In this document: positions 57,585 to 64,000 of the stretch, piece after piece
Position numbering within the stretch: position 1 is the first letter of the stretch
How the letters are laid out: each line of letters starts with the position of its first letter
Assembly (NCBI RefSeq): GCF_016863255.1
Contig: NZ_BOON01000018.1
Location: 1-64,000 of the forward strand
Direction of reading: 5' to 3'
From: Planosporangium mesophilum
GTDB lineage: Bacteria > Actinomycetota > Actinomycetes > Mycobacteriales > Micromonosporaceae
DNA: 64,000 nt
Made by a program: the position numbers and the translations under genes
The notes under the pieces: generated by a model
The model's database searches: none
Seen by the model: only the letters and a program-made list of their open reading frames with translations
What the model was told of the DNA's origin: nothing

Positions 57585-57991
57585 GGCGTGGCGGGCACGA
57601 CCACGGTGCCGGTAGCGGTCACCGCGACGATCGGCGGGTCGCACACCTCGGCCGCGGACTCGGACTGCGTCGGCTGCGCCGACCCGGCCGGCTGCGTGGG
57701 CCGCCCCCGGCACACGACCACGCAGGAGAAGTCGATGGTGCGGCTGCGGGTACCCATCCGGGTCACGGTCGCCGACACCTCCAGCACGTCCCCGGCCCGG
57801 ATCGGGGCGCGGAACTGCACGTCCGAGTACGAGGCGAACAGCCCCTCGTCGCCGTCGGTGCGGATGCACACCTCGGTGGCGACATCGCCGAACAGGCCGA
57901 GGGCGTACGCCCCGTCGACGAGGTTGCCGGCGTAGTGGGCGTGCGAGAACGGCACGTAACGCCGGTGGGTGACGGTCAGACCAACGCTCAC
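57581..57991 (-). CDS. kal: 3-aminobutyryl-CoA ammonia-lyase, hotdog fold (Kal)
   Basis: The 136-aa protein has the hotdog-fold Kal pattern PFSHAHYAGNLVDGAYALGLFGDVATEVCIR and SYSDVQFRAPIRAGDVLEVSATVTRMG. Kal of lysine fermentation removes ammonia from L-3-aminobutyryl-CoA to make crotonyl-CoA. An extended, Ser/Thr-rich surface loop (SAQPTQSESAAEVCD) sits in the middle. The start GTG 57991 overlaps the kamE stop and its stop overlaps the next gene's start, each by 4 bp. Confidence 0.85.
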   Translation of the reverse strand: MSVGLTVTHRRYVPFSHAHYAGNLVDGAYALGLFGDVATEVCIRTDGDEGLFASYSDVQFRAPIRAGDVLEVSATVTRMGTRSRTIDFSCVVVCRGRPTQPAGSAQPTQSESAAEVCDPPIVAVTATGTVVVPATP

Positions 57992-58746
57992 GCGGCTCTC
58001 CTCGCCTGCGGTCGGTTCGTGATCAATGCGTGTACGAGGTAGCTGGCCACCTCTGCCGGCGTGGTACCCCGGCCGAAGATCCGGTCGACGCCCAGCTCGC
58101 CGGCCATCCGCTCGTCGAAGCGCGGCCCGCCGACGACCAGCAGCGGCCGCCGGTCGGCCGGCATCGCCTCCCGGAACGCCGCCGACATCTCCCGGGTGTT
58201 GTGCAGATGCGCGTCGCGCTGGGTCACCACCTGGCTGACCAGCACCGCGTCGGCCTTCTCCGCCCGCGCCGCCTCGACCAGGTCGGGCACCGCCACCTGG
58301 GCGCCCAGGTTGACCACCCGCAGCTCCCGGTAGTACTCCAGGCCCTTCTCCCCGGCGATTCCCTTGACGTTGAGGATCGCGTCGATGCCGACGGTGTGCG
58401 CGTCGGTACCGATACAGGCCCCGACGACCACGAGCTTGCGCCGCAGCCGCCGCTTGACCAGCGCGTTGACCTCCTTGGCCGACAGCAGCGGGAAGTCGCG
58501 CTCGGCCACGACGACCTGCGAGAGGTCCACGAGGTGGTTGACCCGCCCGTACACGACGAAGAACGTGAAGCCCTCGCCCATCTGCTTGGCGTGCACCACC
58601 ATCGCCGGGTCCAGACCCATCTTCGCCGCCAGCTGCAGCGCCGCGCCCTCGCCCCGCTTGTCGCACGGTACCGGCAGGGTGAACGACACCTGCACCATGC
58701 CGTCGCCGGTGGTGTCCCCGTAGGGACGGATGATGCCGCCGCTCAC
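57988..58746 (-). CDS. kamE: lysine 5,6-aminomutase beta subunit
   Basis: The 252-aa protein is the B12-binding beta chain: DAHTVG (D115, H117, G120) is the DxHxxG cobalamin motif, and K128, 11 residues later, is the position of the PLP-binding lysine of KamE. A Rossmann-like C-terminal domain follows (VVNLGAQVAVPDLVEAARAEKADAVLVSQVVTQRDAHL). With KamD it moves the 6-amino group of beta-lysine to C5. GTG 58746 overlaps the kamD stop by 4 bp. Confidence 0.95.
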   Translation of the reverse strand: MSGGIIRPYGDTTGDGMVQVSFTLPVPCDKRGEGAALQLAAKMGLDPAMVVHAKQMGEGFTFFVVYGRVNHLVDLSQVVVAERDFPLLSAKEVNALVKRRLRRKLVVVGACIGTDAHTVGIDAILNVKGIAGEKGLEYYRELRVVNLGAQVAVPDLVEAARAEKADAVLVSQVVTQRDAHLHNTREMSAAFREAMPADRRPLLVVGGPRFDERMAGELGVDRIFGRGTTPAEVASYLVHALITNRPQARRAA

Positions 58747-60335
58747 TGGCCGGCCTCCAGGATCTCGGTGGCCGGGTTGTAGTAGCCGGGCTCGTGGCGG
58801 GCCACCCCGTCCAGGCCCTTGCCCCGGTCCGCCGGGCGTTTCATGATCCCGAACGTGCCGTCGGCGATCGCGTTCAGCAGCCCACCGCCGGGAGCGTGCG
58901 GGTCGGCGGCATGGACGTCGTCGACGATGCGCTCCAGCAGCTCGACGGCCTCACGAAGCACCAGCGAGGCGCGGGACCGGATGAACCCGCCCGGCGCCGG
59001 CACGAAGTCCTCGTGCAGCCCACCCGCGGCGTTCAGCACGTACCGCACGTTCTGAAGCGCGATGTCGCGGTCGGACAGCCACGGCGTCACCACCGCCTCG
59101 GTCATCATGCCCACGAGCAGGATGCCCTGCCCGGTCATGGCCCCGACCAGGTTGAAGAACCCGTCCAGCAGGTTGCCCCGGAACACGTCGCCGGTCATGT
59201 GCCGGGTCGGCGGCATCCACTTCAGCGGCGCGTCCGGGAACAGCTCGCGGGCCAGCAGCGCGTGCGCCAGTTCGAGCCGGAACGACTCCGGCAGGTCCGG
59301 GTTGATCTCGAACGCGTGCCCCAGCCCCAGCTGCGAGTCCGCCAGCCCCGCCTCGTGCGCGAAGTACTCGTTGAGCAGCTGCGACACGGTCACCGTGTGC
59401 GCGGCCTCGACCGCGTCGGCGGTGGTCAGGTAGTTGTCCTCGCCGGTGTTGATGATGATCCCGGCGCGAGCGTGGATCTGGCGGGAGAACCGCTGGTCGA
59501 CGAAGGTGCGGATCGGGTTGATGTCGCGGAACAGGATGCCGTACATCGAGTCGTTGAGCATCATGTCCAGCCGCTCCAGGCCGGCCAGGGTGGCGATCTC
59601 CGGCATGCACAGCCCGGAGGCGTAGTTGGTCAGCCGGATGTAGCGGCCCAGCTCCCGCGAGGACTCGTCGAGGGCGGCCCGCATCAGCCGGAAGTTCTCC
59701 TGGGTGGCGTACGTGCCGGCGAACCCCTCCCGGGTGGCGCCCTCGGGTACGTAGTCCAGCAGCGACTGGCCGGTCGACCGGATCACCGCGATCACGTCGG
59801 CGCCGGCCCGCGCCGCCGCCTGCGCCTGCGGAATGTCCTCGTAGATGTCGCCGGTCGCGACGATCAGGTAGATCCAGGGCCGCTGCTTCGGGTCGCCGTG
59901 GCGCTTGACCAGCCGGTCGCGTTCGGCGCGCCGCCGGTCGATCCGCTTGACGCCGGCGCCGACCGCCCGGCGGGAAGCGCGCCGGGCCGCCGTGGCGTCA
60001 CGACCCGACGGCACCCGGAACCGTACCGACCCGGCGGCCGCCTTCTGCGCCAGCAGGCTCACGTCGTCGATGCCCTCGCGGGCGAGCGCGTCGAACACGG
60101 GCAGCGCCGCCCCGTGCCCCAGGCCGACGTCGGCCACCACCGCGTCGAGCAGGCGGTTGACCCACGGGATGCCGTCGGCGTCGGCGCCGCTCACCCCGGC
60201 CAGCCGCAGCATCGCCCGCTCCACCGAGACGGTGGTGTGGCCGCGGGCCAGCTCCACGACCGGCCCGCCGGCGCGTCGCGCCAGCTCACGCGCCCGGCGT
60301 ACCAGTACCGGGTCGAGGTCGAGCTTTCCCGTCAC
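58743..60335 (-). CDS. kamD: lysine 5,6-aminomutase alpha subunit
   Basis: The 530-aa protein matches the large KamD chain (TIM barrel binding adenosylcobalamin and PLP): PWIYLIVATGDIYEDIPQAQAAARAGADVIAVIRSTGQSLLDYVPEGAT, MLNDSMYGILFRDINPIRTFVDQRFSRQIHARAGIIINTGEDNYLTTADA and TRHMTGDVFRGNLLDGFFNLVGAMT are strongly conserved. GTG 60335 overlaps the amidohydrolase stop by 4 bp, so the upstream gene is part of the same coupled chain. Length is normal for the family. Confidence 0.95.
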   Translation of the reverse strand: MTGKLDLDPVLVRRARELARRAGGPVVELARGHTTVSVERAMLRLAGVSGADADGIPWVNRLLDAVVADVGLGHGAALPVFDALAREGIDDVSLLAQKAAAGSVRFRVPSGRDATAARRASRRAVGAGVKRIDRRRAERDRLVKRHGDPKQRPWIYLIVATGDIYEDIPQAQAAARAGADVIAVIRSTGQSLLDYVPEGATREGFAGTYATQENFRLMRAALDESSRELGRYIRLTNYASGLCMPEIATLAGLERLDMMLNDSMYGILFRDINPIRTFVDQRFSRQIHARAGIIINTGEDNYLTTADAVEAAHTVTVSQLLNEYFAHEAGLADSQLGLGHAFEINPDLPESFRLELAHALLARELFPDAPLKWMPPTRHMTGDVFRGNLLDGFFNLVGAMTGQGILLVGMMTEAVVTPWLSDRDIALQNVRYVLNAAGGLHEDFVPAPGGFIRSRASLVLREAVELLERIVDDVHAADPHAPGGGLLNAIADGTFGIMKRPADRGKGLDGVARHEPGYYNPATEILEAGQ

Positions 60336-61861
60336 GCGTCCTCCACGTCGTAGATCACCTCGCCGCGCAGCACCGTGCGCCGGCACATCGGCAGCGGATC
60401 GCCGTCCCCGAGCGCCGGCAGCCCACCGGCGAGCGGCGCGGCCGCGTCCCACACCGCGAACGTCGCCGACGTCCCCGGTGCCAGTCGTCCGTCGGCGTCC
60501 CGGCCCGCCGCCCGCCAGCCGCCCCGGGTGTGCGCGGCGAACGCGGTCCGGGCGCTGATCCGGTACACCGGATTGTGGTGGTTGATCGCGGCGCGCAGCG
60601 TGCCCCACGGGTCCAGCGGCGTCACCGGCGAGTCGGAGCCGAACGCGAGCGACACCCCGACGCCGGCGAGCGCGCCGAGCGGGTTCGACGCGAGCGACCG
60701 CTCCACCCCGAGGCGCTGGGCGTACATGCCGTGCTCGCCGCCCCACAGCCGGTCGAACGCCGGCTGCACGCTGGCCACCACCCCGTACTCGACCAGGCCC
60801 CGGATCAGCTCCCGGTCGAGCAGCTCCAGGTGCTCGATGCGGTGCCGGCCCGCGCGCACCGCCTCGACCCCGACGACGACGGCGGCCTTCCCGAAGCCCT
60901 CCAGGACCGTCCCGATCGCCGCGTCGCCGATCGCGTGGAACCCGCCCTGTACACCCTGGTTGACGCAGTCCACGAGGTGGTCGGCGACCTGCTGCGCGGT
61001 GACGTACCCGTGCCCGGACGTGTCCGCGTCCAGGTACGGCGAGCGCAGGTGCGCGGTGTGCGAGCCGAGCGCACCGTCGGCGTACAGGTCACCACCGGCC
61101 CCGACCGCGCCCAGTTCCCGGGCCTTGGCCGCCGCGCCCAGCTCACCCCAGTACCCGTACACCTCCGGCAGGCCGCCCTCGCCCGGCAGGGCCAGCAGCG
61201 CCTGGAAGCCCTCCTCATCGCTGGTACCCGGCCCGCCGCACTCGTGCACCGCCGCGATGCCGAGGCTCGCCGCGTGCCGCAGCGCGGCCTCCTGCGCCCG
61301 TCGCCGCTGTGTCCGGCCGAGCGAGCCGTGGGCGATCCCACGCGCGACGTGGTGGGCGTCGCGGCGCAGCCAGCCGTCGGCCGCGTACCCGGGCTCGTCC
61401 GGCGACACCCGCGCCAGCAACGGTGACGACACCAGCGCCGAGTGGACCGACGCCTGCGACAGGTACACCGACCGGCCGCCGCCGGCCCGGTCCAGCTCCG
61501 CGACCGTCGGGGGCCGCTGGTCGGCCCAGCCCGACTCGTCCCAGCCGTGCCCGAGCACGACCGCGTCACCGGGCTGGCCCGCCGCGTGCCGCGCCACCCC
61601 GTCCAGGACATCCTCGCGGGAACGGGCGCCGGACAGGTCCAGGCCCAGCAGCGTGATCCCGGTGTCGGTGCAGTGCACGTGGGCGTCGACGAACGCCGGG
61701 GTGACCAGCGCACCGCCCACGTCGACGACCCGGTCGGCGGGCGGCGTGTCGTCGTCGGACCCCAGCCAGGCGATCCGGCCGTCGGTGACGAGCAGGGCGG
61801 TCGCGGTCGGGACCGAGGCGCTGTACACCCGGCCGTTGCGGTAGAGCGTCGAGGGGGTCAT
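60332..61861 (-). CDS. amidohydrolase family protein (YtcJ-like) within the lysine operon
   Basis: The 509-aa protein is an amidohydrolase: VDAHVHCTD (HxH), HECGG, GGFHAIGDAAIGTVLEGF, HRIEHLELLD and LAFGSDSPVTPLDPWGTLRAA (catalytic Asp), close to YtcJ/AepA-type enzymes. No such step is part of the known kam pathway. Its stop overlaps kamD by 4 bp and it follows kdd by 4 bp, so it is firmly inside the operon. It might hydrolyse a cyclic or acylated lysine-derived compound that feeds or detoxifies the route (inference). Confidence 0.88.
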   Translation of the reverse strand: MTPSTLYRNGRVYSASVPTATALLVTDGRIAWLGSDDDTPPADRVVDVGGALVTPAFVDAHVHCTDTGITLLGLDLSGARSREDVLDGVARHAAGQPGDAVVLGHGWDESGWADQRPPTVAELDRAGGGRSVYLSQASVHSALVSSPLLARVSPDEPGYAADGWLRRDAHHVARGIAHGSLGRTQRRRAQEAALRHAASLGIAAVHECGGPGTSDEEGFQALLALPGEGGLPEVYGYWGELGAAAKARELGAVGAGGDLYADGALGSHTAHLRSPYLDADTSGHGYVTAQQVADHLVDCVNQGVQGGFHAIGDAAIGTVLEGFGKAAVVVGVEAVRAGRHRIEHLELLDRELIRGLVEYGVVASVQPAFDRLWGGEHGMYAQRLGVERSLASNPLGALAGVGVSLAFGSDSPVTPLDPWGTLRAAINHHNPVYRISARTAFAAHTRGGWRAAGRDADGRLAPGTSATFAVWDAAAPLAGGLPALGDGDPLPMCRRTVLRGEVIYDVEDA

Positions 61862-61865
61862 GAGC

Positions 61866-62894
61866 TCAGTCTGCCGCCAACCGCGCCGTGAACACGTTGC
61901 GCACGGCCGGCTCGGCGCGCAGCAGGTCCAGTGCGAACTCGGCGTGCCCCGGCAGGTACCCGTTGCCGATCAGCATGGTCACGTCCGCGGCCAGGCCCTC
62001 CGCGCCCAGCGCCGCCGCGGAGAACGACGTCGCCATCGAGAAGAAGATCACGGTACCGCCGTCGGCGGTCGACAGGATCGCGCCGTGCTCGCAGCCGGGC
62101 ACGTCCACGCAGACCACGGTCACGTCGGCCGGCCCGCCGAGCGCCTGTTTCACGGCCTCGCTGAGCGCCACCGGGTCCCGGGCGTCGGCCAGGGCCACCG
62201 CGTCGGCCAGCCCGGCCCGGGTCAGCAGGTCGCGCTCCCGGTCGTTCGGAACGACCCCGACGGTACGGGCGCCGGCGCGCCGTGCGGCGGCGAGTGACAG
62301 GGAGCCGCTCTTACCAGCGCCGCCGATCACCGCGACGGCTGCCCGGTCGTAACGACGCACGACCCGGTCGGTGAGCGCCGGCGCGCCGCAAACGTCCAGG
62401 ACGGCGAGAGCGAGTTCGCCCGCCAGGTCGTCGGGCAGGACCGCCGCGATCGACCGTCCGAACAGGATCGCGTACCCGTCGCAGGGCACCTGCTCGCCCG
62501 TACCGTCCCAGCGGCACAGCCCGTCGGTGACCTTGAGCGGGGTGAGGGTCAGGGAGACCAGGGTGGCGATCCGGTCGCCCACCTTGAGACCCAGCGGCGA
62601 GTCCGGCCCGACCTCCTCGACGGTGCCGATCAGCATCCCGCCCGACCCGGTCACCGGGTTGTGCATCTTGCCGCGCGCCTCGACGATCGCCAGCACCTCG
62701 GCCCGTACCGCCGCGCCGTCGCCGCCGTGCTTGGTCGCCAGTTGCCGGAAGCTCGCCGCGTCCAGGTTGAGCCGCTCCACCCGTACCCGCACCTCGTCGG
62801 AGGCGATCCGCTCGGCGTTGTCCAGCCGCTGCGCCGCCTGTGGCAGGACCCCGCCGGGCGCCAGCACCCGGTGCAGACCGACGGGTGAGGTCAT
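61866..62894 (-). CDS. kdd: 3,5-diaminohexanoate dehydrogenase
   Basis: The 342-aa protein has the Kdd pattern: LNLDAASFRQL, GSGGMLIGTVEEVG, RIATLVSLTLTPLKV, AVIGGAGKSGSLSLAAARRAGA (Rossmann NAD site GxGxxG-like) and GYLPGHAEFALDLL. It oxidises 3,5-diaminohexanoate to 5-amino-3-oxohexanoate. ATG 62894 is the start; it is first in the leftward operon and divergent from kamA with a 96-bp gap that should hold the shared control region. Confidence 0.93.
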   Translation of the reverse strand: MTSPVGLHRVLAPGGVLPQAAQRLDNAERIASDEVRVRVERLNLDAASFRQLATKHGGDGAAVRAEVLAIVEARGKMHNPVTGSGGMLIGTVEEVGPDSPLGLKVGDRIATLVSLTLTPLKVTDGLCRWDGTGEQVPCDGYAILFGRSIAAVLPDDLAGELALAVLDVCGAPALTDRVVRRYDRAAVAVIGGAGKSGSLSLAAARRAGARTVGVVPNDRERDLLTRAGLADAVALADARDPVALSEAVKQALGGPADVTVVCVDVPGCEHGAILSTADGGTVIFFSMATSFSAAALGAEGLAADVTMLIGNGYLPGHAEFALDLLRAEPAVRNVFTARLAAD

Positions 62895-62990
62895 GAGGAA
62901 CTCCTACGTTCAATTCGGGTGATGACGAGAAATCCTATGGCAGGTTAATCTATTGACCGCAGATTCTCCATGACCCCGTGAGGAGCCGCC
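62895..62990. promoter_or_regulatory. divergent control region of kdd and kamA
   Basis: The 96-bp gap is AT-richer than its surroundings and holds GAGAAATC (62921-62928) with GATTCTC (62961-62967), an imperfect inverted repeat, and TTGACCG (62953-62959). It must contain the promoters for both directions. Confidence 0.4.
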
Positions 62991-64000
62991 GTGAGTGAGA
63001 CCGGCCAGCCCTACCTGTACCAGCGACGCGAGTTGGTGGAACCGGACTGGACCCGACTGCCCGGCTGGCGCCACGTCACCCGCGAGCAGTGGGAGTCCGC
63101 CCAGTGGCAGCGGACCAACTGTGTCAAGAACATCAAGCAACTGCGGGCGGTCCTCGGCGACCTCGTAGGCGAGTCGTTCTACGCCGACCTCGCCGACGAC
63201 CAGCAGCGCCTCGCCACCATGTCGATGCTCGTCACGCCGCAGATGCTCAACACCATGGTGCCGTCGAAGGCGCCGGACACCGACAGCTTCTACGCCGACC
63301 CGGTACGCCGGTACATGATTCCCGTCGCGTCCGACCGCAACCCCGACTGGCCGTCCCACCCGTACGCCACCCGCGACTCGCTGCACGAGCACGACATGTG
63401 GGTCGCCGAGGGGCTCACCCACCGCTACCCCACGAAGGTCCTGGCCGAGCTGCTGCCGACCTGCCCCCAGTACTGCGGGCACTGCACCCGCATGGACCTC
63501 GTCGGCAACTCCACGCCGACCGTCGACAAGCTCAAGCTCACCCTCAAGCCCGTCGACCGGTACGACGCGATGGTCGCCTACCTGCGCGCCCACCCGGGCG
63601 TCCGCGACGTGGTCGTCTCCGGCGGCGACGTCGCCAACGTGCCCTGGCGCAACCTCGAGTCGTTCCTGATGCGGCTGCTCGACATCGAGACCATCCGGGA
63701 CGTCCGGCTGGCCACCAAGGCCCTGATGGGACTCCCCCAGCACTGGCTGCAGCCCGACGTCGTCGAGGGCATGGAGCGGCTCGCCCGTACCGCCGCCCGC
63801 CGCGGCGTCAACCTCGCGATCCACACCCACGTCAACCACGCCAACTCGCTGACCCCGCTGGTCGCGAGGGCCGCGCAGACCGCCCTGGAGGTCGGCGTCC
63901 GCGACGTCCGCAACCAGGGCGTCCTGATGCGCGGCGTGAACGCCACCTCCGCCGACCTGCTCGACCTGTGCTTCGCGCTCCAGGGCGAGGCCGGCATCCT
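62991..64000 (+). CDS. kamA: lysine 2,3-aminomutase (3' end beyond the window)
   Basis: GTG 62991 follows AGGAG at 6 nt and opens a frame that runs to the window edge (336 codons seen). It is a radical SAM/PLP aminomutase of the KamA family: LVTPQMLNTM, EGLTHRYPTKVLAELLPTCPQYCGHCTRMDLVG with the cluster cysteines C158, C162 and C165, VVSGGDVANVPWRNLESFL and THVNHANSLTPLV. It converts L-lysine to beta-lysine, the substrate of KamDE. Sequence of the last quarter, including the PLP lysine, is outside the window. Confidence 0.95.
   Translation, partial: MSETGQPYLYQRRELVEPDWTRLPGWRHVTREQWESAQWQRTNCVKNIKQLRAVLGDLVGESFYADLADDQQRLATMSMLVTPQMLNTMVPSKAPDTDSFYADPVRRYMIPVASDRNPDWPSHPYATRDSLHEHDMWVAEGLTHRYPTKVLAELLPTCPQYCGHCTRMDLVGNSTPTVDKLKLTLKPVDRYDAMVAYLRAHPGVRDVVVSGGDVANVPWRNLESFLMRLLDIETIRDVRLATKALMGLPQHWLQPDVVEGMERLARTAARRGVNLAIHTHVNHANSLTPLVARAAQTALEVGVRDVRNQGVLMRGVNATSADLLDLCFALQGEAGI

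Noticed and set aside
1-64000. tRNA, rRNA and CRISPR arrays
   Set aside because: I looked for cloverleaf ends (GTTCGAATC-type loops), rRNA blocks and regularly spaced repeats and saw none.

Overview
The window is 64 kb of very GC-rich actinobacterial DNA. GTG starts are common, neighbouring genes often overlap by 4 bp, and markers such as RbpA, an overlapping Lnt/Ppm pair, an ECF19-type SigK/RskA pair, DUF397/DUF5753 regulators and SAV2177-type (DUF574) methyltransferases all point to a filamentous actinomycete. A Micromonosporaceae member is my best guess; that is inference from gene style, not proof. A 28-bp chromosome-dimer resolution site (dif) at 34831-34858 indicates that the window spans the replication terminus of a circular chromosome.

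Layout. 0-6 kb: a lipoprotein, a nucleotidyltransferase, and a regulatory patch with a DUF5753 HTH protein, its DUF397 partner and two DUF574 methyltransferases; palindromes built from TGCAC/GTGCA sit in front of three of these genes. 6.1-10.3 kb: a SigK module (DUF4383 membrane protein, RskA, SigK, fasciclin lipoprotein, membrane molybdopterin oxidoreductase) in which three promoters share CCATCC-N16-CGAAT[C/A]. 10.5-13.4 kb: a GH62 arabinofuranosidase broken by a 5' deletion and a frameshift, a DinB protein and a TPM-domain protein. 13.4-18.0 kb: a three-gene siderophore operon (two NIS synthetases and a PLP decarboxylase). 18.2-21.0 kb: a Tat-exported molybdenum hydroxylase of the IorAB type, bracketed by two copies of a CCTAG-plus-hairpin element. 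21.7-29.1 kb: an unknown protein, a methionyl-tRNA synthetase paralogue with an altered HIGH motif, a methyltransferase, an Rrf2 regulator, an EEP hydrolase, a MarR/VOC divergent pair and a CoA transferase.

29.2-35 kb is the decayed terminus zone: a Tn3 transposase remnant, a sigma factor coupled to a membrane protein with an MreC-like domain, a secreted protein, an ABC-F remnant, a Xer-like tyrosine recombinase and dif flanked by 12-bp direct repeats. 35-45 kb is mixed: DinB and DUF892 stress proteins, a broken gene, two genes sharing a GTACAGAYGTAC motif, a glycerophosphodiesterase, an Atg22-like transporter, a DUF3500 protein, a second Xer-like recombinase, a GNAT enzyme and an HNH protein. 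45.4-52.2 kb: a TetR-MMPL efflux pair, a membrane protein, a LysR regulator and a leaderless coiled-coil protein. 52.3-55.7 kb: rbpA with a SigR-type promoter, then fxsA and the lnt-ppm lipoprotein/mannolipid operon.

56.2-64 kb: a lysine-degradation locus. KamA (partial, right edge) makes beta-lysine, KamDE makes 3,5-diaminohexanoate, Kdd oxidises it and Kal acts late in the route; a MutL/GlmL-like ATPase and an amidohydrolase are in the same operon, whose genes are chained by GTGA overlaps. The cleavage enzyme Kce is not in the window and may lie beyond the right edge.
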